Made by a program: the position numbers and the translations under genes | Shown here: positions 53,763-63,871 of the stretch, piece after piece | How positions within the stretch are numbered: the first letter of the stretch is position 1 | Layout of the letters: every line of letters starts with the position of its first letter | Assembly (NCBI GenBank): GCA_947476045.1 | Contig: CANJNZ010000001.1 | Location: 88,919 to 152,918, forward strand | Source of the DNA: Chthoniobacteraceae bacterium | GTDB lineage: Bacteria > Verrucomicrobiota > Verrucomicrobiia > Chthoniobacterales > Chthoniobacteraceae | DNA length: 64,000 nt | Direction: 5' to 3' | The notes under the pieces: generated by a model | Databases searched by the model: none | Told to the model about the DNA's origin: nothing | Seen by the model: only the letters and a program-made list of their open reading frames with translations

Positions 53763-55582
53763 GGTGAGTGAGGTTGGTTCAAAGGCAGTGTTACAATGAA
53801 TGTGGCACCCTGCCCTTGAACGCTGTTTGCCACAATTTTTCCTCGATGGCGATCCGTAATTTTCCGGCAGACCGAGAGCCCGATGCCGCTGCCCTCGAAT
53901 TCCGTGCGCGCGTGCAGCCGCTTGAAGGGACTGAAAATTTGCTCGGCAAACTCCTCGCTGAAACCGATGCCGTTATCCTGAACACGAATCTCGCAGAGCG
54001 GCTCTCCCGGCGGCACCTGAGGTAGCTCGCCGTTGTGGTTCGGAAAAGTCTGCCCGGCTATCAACACATCGGGCCTCATGCCGGGTGCCTGGAATTTCAG
54101 AGCATTCGCAACAAGATTTTGGAAAAGCTGCCTCATTTGTGTGGGGTCCGCCTGAATCACCGGCAATCCGACCACAGTCAGCCGTGCGCCCGTGCTAGTG
54201 ATTTTCAACTCCAGATCCGCGAGCACTCCGCGAACAGTATCTGCAAGGTCGCATCGCTCGAAGGGCAATGCACGTGTCGTGACACGCGAAAGTTGAAGCA
54301 GATCCTGGATGAGCTTTTGCATCCTGTCCGCCGCATCCATCATTCGCGTCAGGAAATCACTCCCCTGCTCGCCGAGCTGACCGGTAAAACGCGCGCGCAG
54401 CCGGTCCCCGAACGCCTGGATTTTTCGAAGCGGCTCCTGCAAATCGTGCGACGCCACGCTCGCAAAACTTTGCAATTCCTCGTTGGAACGCTGGAGCTGC
54501 CGCGCAAAGTGCCGCAGCTTTTCCTCGTCCGCCTTCCGTTTGGTGATGTCCGTGGAAACTCCCACAATTCCAATCGCCTTCCCGTCCGGCCCCATCAGAG
54601 GCACCTTTGTCGTCTCCAGCCATATCTCGCGCCCATCCGGGGTTGCTCCCGGCTCCTCCACATTGACCATCGTTTTCGTCCCGTTCAACACCGCGCTATC
54701 ATCCTCCCGATAGCGATTCGCAAGTTCCGCCGGAAAGAAATCCGCGTCCTTTTTTCCCACGATACCATCCTCAGTTTTCAAATTGAGGTGCAGGCGGTGC
54801 GCAGCATTGTCGCGGGTAAAATGCCCGTCGCGATCCTTGACGAAAATCCGATCCGGAATCGTATCCATGATCTGGCGCAAAAGATTACGTTCAAATTCGA
54901 GTTTTTCCTCGGCGCGCTTCCGATCGGAAATGTCGCGGAGAACCACAATCCCGGCAACGAGCAGCGCAATACATGTCAGCACCGTGCCCCCAAAAACGAC
55001 CGACCTGTTTACGCTGCCGACGGCCTCACGCATCTCATAGAGTTCATTCAGTCGCGTCCGTTCCGCCTGATCAATTTCATTCAGCTCATCGCGAATTTGC
55101 GTGAAAATCTCATCTTCTTCACGCCGGTTTTCTACTTTGGAAAAATATTGCGCTGCTGCTGCTGCGCCTCCCTCGCGGCGTCTCTCGATCCCATTTCCAT
55201 GCACTGCAAAGCCTCGCCCCATCAGCACCTGTAAACGCGACAAACGCGCCTGCTGATCCTCGTCATCAAGCGTCAATTTTCTCAGTGCCTGCAACTCTTG
55301 TATGATGAACGACTGCCCGTGCTCATACGGAACCAGCGCACTGTCATCCCCTGAGAGCATGAACCCCCGCACCCCGCTTTCCATTTCCATAAAGAAGCGC
55401 TGCGCTCGCTCGCTTCGTTCGAGCACTTCGCGCACCTCCGCCACGGACGCCGATATCGCAAGAAATCTTTGGGTGCTTATGAGGCTCACCAGTGCGATCA
55501 GCCCCAGCATGATGAGGGTGAAAATCACGCCGAGTATCACTTTGCGTGAAATCGAGAGCTTAGCTGGCGGCGTGTCGGGCAT
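53759..55582 (-). CDS. sensor histidine kinase with CHASE3 and PAS domains
   Basis: 607 aa. First membrane helix (VILGVIFTLIMLGLIALVSL), a CHASE3-type extracellular sensor (RSERAQRFFMEMESGVRGFM), a second helix (SVVFGGTVLTCIALLVAGIV), a PAS/PAC module (DRIFVKDRDGHFTRDNAAHR, VGVSTDITKRKADEEKLRHF), H-box SFASVASHDLQEPLRKIQAF (His), and ATPase domain GIGFSEEFAEQIFSPFKRLH, GSGIGLSVCRKITDRH. Works with the overlapping receiver. Confidence 0.92.
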   Translation of the reverse strand: MPDTPPAKLSISRKVILGVIFTLIMLGLIALVSLISTQRFLAISASVAEVREVLERSERAQRFFMEMESGVRGFMLSGDDSALVPYEHGQSFIIQELQALRKLTLDDEDQQARLSRLQVLMGRGFAVHGNGIERRREGGAAAAAQYFSKVENRREEDEIFTQIRDELNEIDQAERTRLNELYEMREAVGSVNRSVVFGGTVLTCIALLVAGIVVLRDISDRKRAEEKLEFERNLLRQIMDTIPDRIFVKDRDGHFTRDNAAHRLHLNLKTEDGIVGKKDADFFPAELANRYREDDSAVLNGTKTMVNVEEPGATPDGREIWLETTKVPLMGPDGKAIGIVGVSTDITKRKADEEKLRHFARQLQRSNEELQSFASVASHDLQEPLRKIQAFGDRLRARFTGQLGEQGSDFLTRMMDAADRMQKLIQDLLQLSRVTTRALPFERCDLADTVRGVLADLELKITSTGARLTVVGLPVIQADPTQMRQLFQNLVANALKFQAPGMRPDVLIAGQTFPNHNGELPQVPPGEPLCEIRVQDNGIGFSEEFAEQIFSPFKRLHARTEFEGSGIGLSVCRKITDRHRGKIVANSVQGQGATFIVTLPLNQPHSP

Positions 55583-55588
55583 GGGATC

Positions 55589-55676
55589 TGGCGGAGGGGG
55601 TGGGATTCGAACCCACGAGACCTTGCGGCCTGCCGGTTTTCAAGACCAGTGCATTAGACCACTCTGCCACCCCTCC
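55589..55676 (-). tRNA. tRNA-Ser(UGA)
   Basis: 88 nt including an encoded 3' CCA. Acceptor GGAGGGG pairs with CCCCTCC, with discriminator G. The anticodon loop CTTGAAA gives anticodon UGA, and the long variable arm (class II) holds a GGCCGCAAGGTC hairpin. The T arm reads GTGGGTTCGAATCCCAC. Placed between the histidine kinase and the glycerate kinase genes. Confidence 0.95.
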
Positions 55677-55778
55677 GGTTCAGCGCACTGTTGCGGAGGC
55701 GTCGCTGCTGGGCAAGCCCACAATGTTCAAGACTCGCGGCTTTACTGCGCTCCGCGAAAGGAGCACTGAGAGCACGGT

Positions 55779-56897
55779 ATGCGACTCCTCATTGCTCCCG
55801 ATAAATTCAAAGGCTCCCTCTCCGCACTCGCCGCCGCCGAGGCCATCGAGCGCGGCTTTCGCTCGGTCTTTGCCAATGCCGTAGTGGACATCGCCCCGAT
55901 TGCCGATGGTGGCGAAGGTTTCGCCGAAGCGCTCGCCGCCGCACTCGGAGCGCAGTGGATTCAACTGGCAAGCGAAGACGCCAACGGTCGTGCCATCACT
56001 GCGCGCTACGCGTGGGTGGAAGGCGAGCATCTCGCTGTCATCGAAATGAGCGAGGCCAGCGGCCAGTGGCGCATCCAGCCGGAAGACCGCGATCCGCTCC
56101 TCGCGAGCACTCACGGGACGGGCATTCTTTTGCGCGACGCCATCGCTCGTGGTGCGCGGAAAATTCTCATCGGTCTCGGCGGGAGCGCTACCACCGATGG
56201 CGGCATCGGCATCGCCCGCGCGCTCGGCTATCGCTTCCTCAACGAAGACAGAGGCGGATTTCAGGCAGTGCCGGGCACACTCGATTTACTCCACCGCATC
56301 GAACGCCCCGCGAACCTCGCGCTCCCTGAAATCATCGCAGCGTGCGATGTGCAAAATCCGCTCCTCGGCGAGCGGGGCACAGCGCGCGTCTATTCGCCGC
56401 AGAAAGGCGCGAACCCGCACACTGTCGAAGCACTGGAAACCATGATGCGACGTCTCGCCGACGTAAGCACAACGAGTCTCGGCTGCGATTTTCGCAACAC
56501 ACCCGGCGCAGGCGCTGCGGGCGGACTTGGCTTCGGGCTGCTCACCTTTTGCGACGCAAAAATCCAACCCGGCTTCGACATCGTCGCCGAGACCATCCAT
56601 CTGGATCAGCGCATCGCAGCGGCTGACTGGGTCATCACCGGCGAAGGGCGGCTCGACGATCAGACTCTCGACGGCAAAGGCCCCGCGGGCATCGCGGCGC
56701 GTGCGCGTGCGGCTGGAAAACGCGTGATTGGTTTCGCCGGAGCAGTCACCGAGGCAGCCGAGCGCTCGCAGCTTTTCGATGCCCTCGTCCCCATCGCCGA
56801 CCGTCCGCTCGCGCTGGAGGAAGCGATGCGAGAAGCCCCCCTCCTGCTCGAACGCGCAGCAGCCCGCACCGCCCGCTTGCTTGCCAAATTCCAGTGA
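55779..56897 (+). CDS. glycerate 2-kinase, GlxK family
   Basis: 372 aa. Phosphorylates glycerate with ATP in glyoxylate/serine-derived carbon metabolism. Family blocks: RLLIAPDKFKGSLSALAAAE, VDIAPIADGGEGFAEALAAA, RKILIGLGGSATTDGGIGIA, FRNTPGAGAAGGLGFGLLTF and WVITGEGRLDDQTLDGKGPA. ATG 55779 opens the conserved start. Followed by fabD after a 51-bp gap. Confidence 0.92.
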   Translation: MRLLIAPDKFKGSLSALAAAEAIERGFRSVFANAVVDIAPIADGGEGFAEALAAALGAQWIQLASEDANGRAITARYAWVEGEHLAVIEMSEASGQWRIQPEDRDPLLASTHGTGILLRDAIARGARKILIGLGGSATTDGGIGIARALGYRFLNEDRGGFQAVPGTLDLLHRIERPANLALPEIIAACDVQNPLLGERGTARVYSPQKGANPHTVEALETMMRRLADVSTTSLGCDFRNTPGAGAAGGLGFGLLTFCDAKIQPGFDIVAETIHLDQRIAAADWVITGEGRLDDQTLDGKGPAGIAARARAAGKRVIGFAGAVTEAAERSQLFDALVPIADRPLALEEAMREAPLLLERAAARTARLLAKFQ

Positions 56898-56948
56898 GAG
56901 TGAGAGGAAATGCCCCGCTCCTCGCAGGCAAACATCACTCTCTAATCT

Positions 56949-57917
56949 ATGAAACGCATCGCAATTCTCTTCGCCGGTCAGGGCGCACAAACCGTCGGCA
57001 TGGGCAAAGACCTCGTCGCAAAATATCCCGCCGCCGCCGCGCTCTTCAACGAAGCCGACTCCATTCTCGGCCGCTCGCTTAGTTCCGTCGCTTTCGATGG
57101 GCCGGAGACAGATTTGGTGCAGACCGCCAACTGCCAGCCCGCGCTTTATGTCCACGGCCTCGCCTGCCTCGCCGCGCTGCGCGCAGAAATCGGCGATCTC
57201 CCCACGCATTGCGCCGCCGGTCTATCGCTCGGTGAATTCACCGCCCACGCAGCCGCAGGCACATTCACTTTCGCCGATGGCCTCCGTCTCGTCGCCGAGC
57301 GCGGTCGTCTGATGCAGGAAGCCTGCGCACGCACCACCGGCGCGATGGCTGCGATGATCGGCGGCGAAGAAGACGCCGTCCGCCAGCTCGCCGTCGAATG
57401 CGATGTGGACGTGGCCAATTTCAACAGCCCCGGCCAAATTGTCCTCTCCGGCGAAAACGCAAAAATAGATTCCGCCATCGCCGCCGCCAAGGAACGCGGC
57501 ATCCGCATCGCTAAAAAACTGAACGTCGCCGGTGCCTACCACTCGCGCCTCATGCAGAGCGCCGCAGATGCACTCGCCCCCACGCTCGCCGCGACCCCGA
57601 TGCAGCCGCCGCGTTTCCCCATCGTCGCCAACGTGACCGCCCGCCCCGTCACCGCGCCTGCCGAAATCCGCAGCCACCTTTCCGCACAAGTCACAGGCTC
57701 GGTGCGATGGACTGAAACCATCGAGTTCCTCGTGGACGTGGAAAAAATCGAACTCTTCCTCGAACTCGGTCCCGGCGGCGTCCTCGCCGGACTCATCAAA
57801 CGCACGCGCAAGGAAACCCCCGTCCTCAGCATCACCGACTGCGCCACGCTCGACGCCACGCTCGACGCCACGCTCGACGCCACGCTCGACGCCACACTCG
57901 CGCAACTGCGCGGATAA
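56949..57917 (+). CDS. fabD: malonyl CoA-acyl carrier protein transacylase
   Basis: 322 aa. Loads malonate onto ACP for fatty acid synthesis. AILFAGQGAQTVGMGKDLVA at the N-terminus, active-site Ser in AAGLSLGEFTAHAAAG (Leu in place of the usual His in GHSLGE), and the catalytic His in KKLNVAGAYHSRLMQSAADA. The C-terminus carries a tetrapeptide repeat LDAT from a 12-bp tandem repeat, not part of the fold. Single gene; other fab genes are not adjacent. Confidence 0.93.
   Translation: MKRIAILFAGQGAQTVGMGKDLVAKYPAAAALFNEADSILGRSLSSVAFDGPETDLVQTANCQPALYVHGLACLAALRAEIGDLPTHCAAGLSLGEFTAHAAAGTFTFADGLRLVAERGRLMQEACARTTGAMAAMIGGEEDAVRQLAVECDVDVANFNSPGQIVLSGENAKIDSAIAAAKERGIRIAKKLNVAGAYHSRLMQSAADALAPTLAATPMQPPRFPIVANVTARPVTAPAEIRSHLSAQVTGSVRWTETIEFLVDVEKIELFLELGPGGVLAGLIKRTRKETPVLSITDCATLDATLDATLDATLDATLAQLRG
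57843..57902 (+). repeat. 12-bp tandem repeat inside the end of fabD
   Basis: GCCACGCTCGAC in four exact copies (57843-57890) plus a degenerate fifth. It adds LDAT units to the FabD tail and is likely to vary in copy number by slippage, always keeping the frame. Confidence 0.9.
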
Positions 57918-57959
57918 ACGCACGACCAAGTGCCGAAATAGGGCACTCCCAATAAAACA

Positions 57960-57993
57960 AAAAGCCCCGGGCTCTTGCGAGACCGGGGCTTTT
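57960..57993. terminator. bidirectional rho-independent terminator
   Basis: AAAAGCCCCGG at 57960-57970 and CCGGGGCTTTT at 57983-57993, a perfect 11-bp stem with a 12-base loop, flanked by A and T tracts on both sides. It lies between convergent fabD and the lipoprotein gene and can serve both. Confidence 0.88.
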
Positions 57994-58008
57994 GTCGAAA
58001 GACTGAAA

Positions 58009-58338
58009 TTACTTGGCTGGCTCAGGAGCCGCTGGCGCTGGAGCAGCAGGAGCCGGTGCCGCAGGAGCAGCGGGCTTCGGCGCGGGAGCTGGGGCTGCAT
58101 CCGGCGGAGCGTTGATCACTTCATCTTCAGCGACCTCTGGCTTCTTGGGCTTGGCCGGTGCGGCTGGAGCAGGCTTCGGAGCCTCGGCTGACTTGGCTGC
58201 TTCAGCAGGCTTTGCGGCTTCGGCTGGTTTGGTGGCCTCTGGCTTGGTTTCGGGTTTCGCTTCGGGTTTTGATTCTTCGCACGCGGTGAGGCCGAGGGCG
58301 GCCACGGCTGCGAGAGCGAACAGGTTTTGGATCTTCAT
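58009..58338 (-). CDS. Ala/Pro/Lys-rich lipoprotein
   Basis: 109 aa from ATG 58338, which gives a lipobox (ALAAVAALGLTAC, Cys20); the frame extends 27 codons further without a signal. After EESKPEAKPETKPEATKPAE the protein is nearly all Ala, Pro, Lys and Glu and probably extended and disordered, spanning the periplasm. No known family. Confidence 0.6.
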   Translation of the reverse strand: MKIQNLFALAAVAALGLTACEESKPEAKPETKPEATKPAEAAKPAEAAKSAEAPKPAPAAPAKPKKPEVAEDEVINAPPDAAPAPAPKPAAPAAPAPAAPAPAAPEPAK

Positions 58339-58419
58339 AGTGTGTTGTTGGTTTGTGCTTCGGATGCCGGTTGGCGAACGAAGGTTGGTGATGTGACGTT
58401 TTTGCGTCGCATCCGTCAA

Positions 58420-60282
58420 TCACTGAGGCGTGCCGGGCTTAGTCAGTAATTTCTCCAGCAGCTCCGTCATCCGCCCGAGCATCGCGCGCGGGTCGTCGAG
58501 CAGACCGGCGGTGACGAGCGATTGATCGAGAAGCTGCTCGGCCACCTGCGCAGCGAGTGCGCTGTTGGCGTGGCGGGTTTTTTCCAAACCCACGATCAGC
58601 GCGTGATTCGGATTCAATTCGAGATCGGGCTTTGGCACTGGTGGAAGGCCCTCGTCGCGCTGAAGCGCACGCATCATCCGGCGCATATTCGTGCTCATCT
58701 CCGTGTCCGTGCTTACGGCCACGGCGGGGCTGCCGATGAGACGCTGCGAGACGCGCACTTCGCCCACGCGTTCGCCGAGCGTTTCTTTTACGAAAGTCGC
58801 GAGCTTGCCTGCGGTTTCCGCATCCAGTCCGGTGGCGTCCTTGTCGTGTTTCACGTCGGCCTTGTCGGCTGGCGTCAGGTTCTTGCCATCAAATTCCCGC
58901 AGATTCTCCAGCACGTATTCATCGCGCGCATCGCTGAGGAAAATCACCTCCCACTTCTTCTCGCGGAACACCTCGAAATACGGCGATGCCTCCGACGACT
59001 CACGCGTCCCGGCGCTCAGGTAATAAACCTCCGTCTGCTCCGACGGCATCCGCGAAATGTATTCGGCCAGACTCGTGAACTTGCCCGCCTCGGTCGCCGA
59101 CGACTCAAAGCGCAACAGTTTCGCCAGCGCGTCGCGATGCTGCCAGTCGGTCGTCACACCTTCCTTTAGGCAATGCCCGTGCTCGCGGAAAAAGCGGGAG
59201 AACTTCTCCGCATCCGCACCGGCCTCGTCTTCGAGGAACTTGAGAAATTTTCCAGCCACGATCTCGCGGAGTTTCGCGATGAGCGCGCTGTCCTGCATCG
59301 TCTCGCGCGAGATGTTCAGCGGGATGTCCTCGCAGTCCACGACACCGTGAACAAAACGCATCCAGTCCGGCACCAGCTTCGGCGAAGCGGGCTGGATGAG
59401 CACCTTTTTGCAGTAAAGATCCACGTGCTTGTCCTCGCGCGACATCGCCGCAAGCTCGCGACTTTTCGACGGCACAAAAATCAGCGCACGCACACTCAGA
59501 CGCCCCTCCGCCGTGAAATGCAGCCGCTGCAAAGGTGCCTCCGAGTCATGCGCGATGTATTTGTAGAACTCGTCGTATTCCGCGTCCTTGATCTCCGACT
59601 TGCTGCGCGCCCACAGCGCCTGGACGGTGTTCACTTCCTTGCCGTTCAGTTCGATGGGGAACGGCACGAAATTCGAGTATTTCTTGATGATGCTCTCGAT
59701 GCGCCACTCCTGCGCAAATTCCGCTTCCTTCAAATGCACGACGATCTTCGTCCCGCGCGATAAATCACTCCCCGGCTCGATCTCGTAGCCCGTCTTCCCG
59801 TCGCTCGTCCACATCCACCCGGTCTCTCCCTCTTTGTGGCTGCGCGAAAAGACGACCACTTTCTCCGCGACCATGAACGCCGAGTAAAAGCCGACGCCAA
59901 ACTGCCCGATGAGCGTCGCGTCCACTTTGCCAGCCTCGTTCTTCTCGCGGAGCTGCTGCAAAAATGCCCGCGACCCCGAGTGCGCGATGGTGCCGAGATT
60001 TTCGATCAACTCCTCCCGCGTCATGCCGAGCCCGGCGTCGCTGAAAGTGATCGTCTTCGCCGTCTCATCCGTGCTCACCGTGATGCGCAGCGGCGCGTCC
60101 GCATCCGCGATTTCAGCGCCGCTCGTCTTGAGAAAGCGCAGTTTCTCGGATGCATCCGCCGCGTTGCTGATCAATTCGCGGACGAATATCTCCTTGTCTG
60201 TGTAAAGTGAGTGAACAACGAGATCGAGCAGCTGCGCGATCTCGGCTTGGAATTCATGTTTTTCCGATGCAGTGGCAGTCAT
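58420..60282 (-). CDS. htpG: molecular chaperone HtpG (Hsp90)
   Basis: 620 aa, the usual length. N-terminal ATPase domain with KEIFVRELISNAADASEKLR, DAGLGMTREELIENLGTIAH and GQFGVGFYSAFMVAEKVVVF; middle domain (SELKDAEYDEFYKYIAHDSE-like segment, RGVVDCEDIPLNISRE near FVHGVVDCEDIPLNISRETM); C-terminal dimerisation region. Folds client proteins under stress. Ordinary, single gene. Confidence 0.95.
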   Translation of the reverse strand: MTATASEKHEFQAEIAQLLDLVVHSLYTDKEIFVRELISNAADASEKLRFLKTSGAEIADADAPLRITVSTDETAKTITFSDAGLGMTREELIENLGTIAHSGSRAFLQQLREKNEAGKVDATLIGQFGVGFYSAFMVAEKVVVFSRSHKEGETGWMWTSDGKTGYEIEPGSDLSRGTKIVVHLKEAEFAQEWRIESIIKKYSNFVPFPIELNGKEVNTVQALWARSKSEIKDAEYDEFYKYIAHDSEAPLQRLHFTAEGRLSVRALIFVPSKSRELAAMSREDKHVDLYCKKVLIQPASPKLVPDWMRFVHGVVDCEDIPLNISRETMQDSALIAKLREIVAGKFLKFLEDEAGADAEKFSRFFREHGHCLKEGVTTDWQHRDALAKLLRFESSATEAGKFTSLAEYISRMPSEQTEVYYLSAGTRESSEASPYFEVFREKKWEVIFLSDARDEYVLENLREFDGKNLTPADKADVKHDKDATGLDAETAGKLATFVKETLGERVGEVRVSQRLIGSPAVAVSTDTEMSTNMRRMMRALQRDEGLPPVPKPDLELNPNHALIVGLEKTRHANSALAAQVAEQLLDQSLVTAGLLDDPRAMLGRMTELLEKLLTKPGTPQ

Positions 60283-60336
60283 AAGGGCGCGCAGTGTAGA
60301 AATCCGCGTGATTCACGCAAGAGGCGCAATGCACTT

Positions 60337-60762
60337 TCAGAGCGCAAGACGTCCCGCAGCACGCTCTCGTCGCAAGAAATCTCCCGGCATCATCACAGGC
60401 AGACCGTAAAAGCCCGATGCCATCACACGGCCGAAATCCGCGCGGTCGAGCGTAAGCAGCACATCCGCCACGGCGGCGGCGGTGAAAAGCACCGGCCTGT
60501 CCTTCGCCGCCGGGAAGACCACCGGCCACGGATGCGTCAGCTCATCGGTCACCACCGCCAGCATGGGGCGCAACAGTTGCCACTCGCGGCGCGCAGTTTC
60601 AGACAAACGTTCCCTCACGTTACGCTCCGCCTCGCGCATCACATAATCGCCAGTGAGCAGCCGCCAGCCTTGCGTCACCGCGAGATCAAAGATCGCGTGC
60701 GAAGCTCCCGCCGTGCGCCCGCACGCGGCCAGCACCACGCTCGTGTCCAAAAAGAGCCTCAC
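60337..60762 (-). CDS. PIN-domain toxin of a toxin-antitoxin pair (module 1)
   Basis: 141 aa PIN nuclease: first catalytic Asp in RLFLDTSVVLAA, then ERNVRERLSE (Glu) and ADVLLTLDRADFGR (Asp). Likely VapC-type ribonuclease. It overlaps its antitoxin gene by 4 bp. Confidence 0.75.
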   Translation of the reverse strand: MRLFLDTSVVLAACGRTAGASHAIFDLAVTQGWRLLTGDYVMREAERNVRERLSETARREWQLLRPMLAVVTDELTHPWPVVFPAAKDRPVLFTAAAVADVLLTLDRADFGRVMASGFYGLPVMMPGDFLRRERAAGRLAL

Positions 60763-60959
60763 TCCCCGGCGCGGAATTTCCGCATATCCTCTTCGTCTTC
60801 ATCCATCCACGATTGGAGTTGCTCTGGCGTAAAAAGGCGCGGCTCCGGCAGTGCTGCACCCTCGGCCCGCAATTGCCCGGCGACGAAAAGCAACAATTCC
60901 GCCTTTTCCTTGGCGGGCAGGGTCGTGGCGGCCTCTTCGATTTCAGTCAGCGTGCTCAT
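60759..60959 (-). CDS. antitoxin of PIN module 1
   Basis: 66 aa from ATG 60959 (MSTLTEIEEAATTLPAKEKA). Acidic, helical; its end overlaps the PIN gene start by ATGA. The start context and sequence resemble the antitoxin of module 2. The open frame extends further upstream, but the promoter of the module lies there. Confidence 0.7.
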   Translation of the reverse strand: MSTLTEIEEAATTLPAKEKAELLLFVAGQLRAEGAALPEPRLFTPEQLQSWMDEDEEDMRKFRAGE

Positions 60960-61030
60960 GCGCGAAAGATGCCCGACTTTCTCCGGGGAGTCAACGCGTG
61001 GCAGCGGCACCATCATCAGCCCCTCGGCGC
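60956..61030. repeat. direct repeat copy 1: TA promoter region
   Basis: About 75 bp similar to 61581-61655, including the promoter and both start codons. It shows that modules 1 and 2 share an upstream region. Confidence 0.7.
60966..60994 (-). promoter_or_regulatory. predicted sigma-70 promoter of module 1, probably leaderless
   Basis: -35 TTGACT (60994-60989) and -10 CATCTT (60971-60966), 17-bp spacer. The -10 ends 6 bases before the antitoxin ATG, so the mRNA would have little or no leader. The same architecture appears at module 2. Confidence 0.55.
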
Positions 61031-61369
61031 AATGAGCGTGACCTTTGAAAAATAGGTCGAGTAACGCGCATCATCACGCGAGAGGAGTTGGTGACCCGCC
61101 ACTTCAGCGTGGGCACCGATATAAAAATCCGGCAACGGCGTATCCCGCGAGCCACCCCGCAGCCGGTATTCGCGATGTGCAGCGGCGGCGATTGTGGATG
61201 CTTCAAATGGGAGCGGTTCTTTCAAAAATCCCGCCTGTGCCAGCCACGCATCGAGCCTCGCCCAATCGAAGTCAAAAGCGGGGGCCACCTCCGCACAGAT
61301 GATGGGGTTCACCGCCACCGCGCCACTCGCCTTTGCCTTTCGTAATTCCACGAGAGTCGTCCCGCTCAT
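61016..61369 (-). CDS. truncated PIN-domain toxin (module 2), N-terminal strand missing
   Basis: 117 aa. Retains NPIICAEVAPAFDFDWARLD, YRLRGGSRDTPLPDFYIGAH and ARYSTYFSKVTLIAP, which match VapC-like PIN proteins. These normally start with an LLDTNV strand carrying the first catalytic Asp; here the protein begins MSGTTLVELRKAKASGAVAV. The ATG overlaps the antitoxin stop, so no further 5' sequence exists. Probably inactive as a nuclease. Confidence 0.65.
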   Translation of the reverse strand: MSGTTLVELRKAKASGAVAVNPIICAEVAPAFDFDWARLDAWLAQAGFLKEPLPFEASTIAAAAHREYRLRGGSRDTPLPDFYIGAHAEVAGHQLLSRDDARYSTYFSKVTLIAPRG

Positions 61370-61584
61370 TAGACCTCTCCCCGCGTCTCGCGCATCCGCT
61401 CATCCGTCGTCAGCTTCCCTTTTGCAATGCCGCTGCTCGCCGCAAGCCATGCGTCAAACCCCGCCACCTCAGCTTCACCGCGAACCTTGCCCTCCCGCGT
61501 CTCGTGAATGAATCGCTCCAACTCCGCCAATTCCTCCACAGACAAACTGGGAACCACAGCTTCGATTTCAGCAACAGTGCTCAT
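61369..61584 (-). CDS. antitoxin of PIN module 2
   Basis: 71 aa from ATG 61584 (MSTVAEIEAVVPSLSVEELA). Acidic N-terminal helix and polar tail (AKGKLTTDERMRETRGEV). Its stop overlaps the truncated toxin's ATG. Confidence 0.65.
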   Translation of the reverse strand: MSTVAEIEAVVPSLSVEELAELERFIHETREGKVRGEAEVAGFDAWLAASSGIAKGKLTTDERMRETRGEV

Positions 61585-61655
61585 GCCCGCACCATGCCCG
61601 ACTTTCTTCGGAGAGTCAACGCATGGCAGGGAAACAAGAATCAGTCCCTCGGCGC
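61581..61655. repeat. direct repeat copy 2: TA promoter region
   Basis: Counterpart of 60956-61030; the most conserved part runs from the start codon through the -35 box to CCCTCGGCGC. Confidence 0.7.
61591..61619 (-). promoter_or_regulatory. predicted sigma-70 promoter of module 2, probably leaderless
   Basis: -35 TTGACT (61619-61614) and -10 CATGGT (61596-61591), 17-bp spacer, the -10 ending 6 bases before ATG 61584. Same spacing as at module 1. Confidence 0.5.
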
Positions 61656-61670
61656 TACAGTTAGGCGACC

Positions 61671-62159
61671 TTAGAGAGCACCAATAATGCGCACCCAAAC
61701 GTCCAGACTAAACTCCTCGTAAATGGTGTTGTAGCGCACGTTGTTCTTACCAGCCGGGTTTGCAATATTTAGGAGCGGCAATAATCCCTTTCTGTTCACT
61801 TTGTCCTCACCTGTTTTTGGCAGTAGCCATTTTACTCTGCGAAGCAGTTTAGCTCCCATGAGCAGCGCGATAGGAGCCAATGCGCTGGAAGCTGGGCAAG
61901 GGTTTCCATGAGAGTCCTCCCACCAAACCGCAGCATCCGCAACGACGCCGATTGCGAGAACCTTAATATCAGTGCCTGGAGCAGCTTTCTTTAGGTAAAC
62001 AATATCCCCTGCTTTCAGGCTCCGGAAAAAATTGTGAACATCTAGGGCAATCGCAAAGGGCCAATCCGTGCCGATGACGCTTTCCCTCAAGAAGTCCGAA
62101 CAGACGGACAGATCGGTTCCATTCGATTCAAAAGTGCAGCCGATTCCGTAGATAGCCAT
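61671..62159 (-). CDS. unknown protein
   Basis: 162 aa from ATG 62159 (MAIYGIGCTFESNGTDLSVC). Contains LKAGDIVYLKKAAPGTDIKV, VVADAAVWWEDSHGNPCPAS and a C-terminal NNVRYNTIYEEFSLDVWVRI. The middle is reminiscent of EVE/PUA-like nucleic-acid-binding folds, but that is weak. GC is lower than the core genes. It starts 2 bp after the stop of the DNRLRE gene. Confidence 0.5.
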   Translation of the reverse strand: MAIYGIGCTFESNGTDLSVCSDFLRESVIGTDWPFAIALDVHNFFRSLKAGDIVYLKKAAPGTDIKVLAIGVVADAAVWWEDSHGNPCPASSALAPIALLMGAKLLRRVKWLLPKTGEDKVNRKGLLPLLNIANPAGKNNVRYNTIYEEFSLDVWVRIIGAL

Positions 62160-62161
62160 AC

Positions 62162-63832
<1,671 letters not shown>

Positions 63833-63871
63833 GAGATTTGAATAGTTGTGGTGTTATACCATCTGCTCAAA

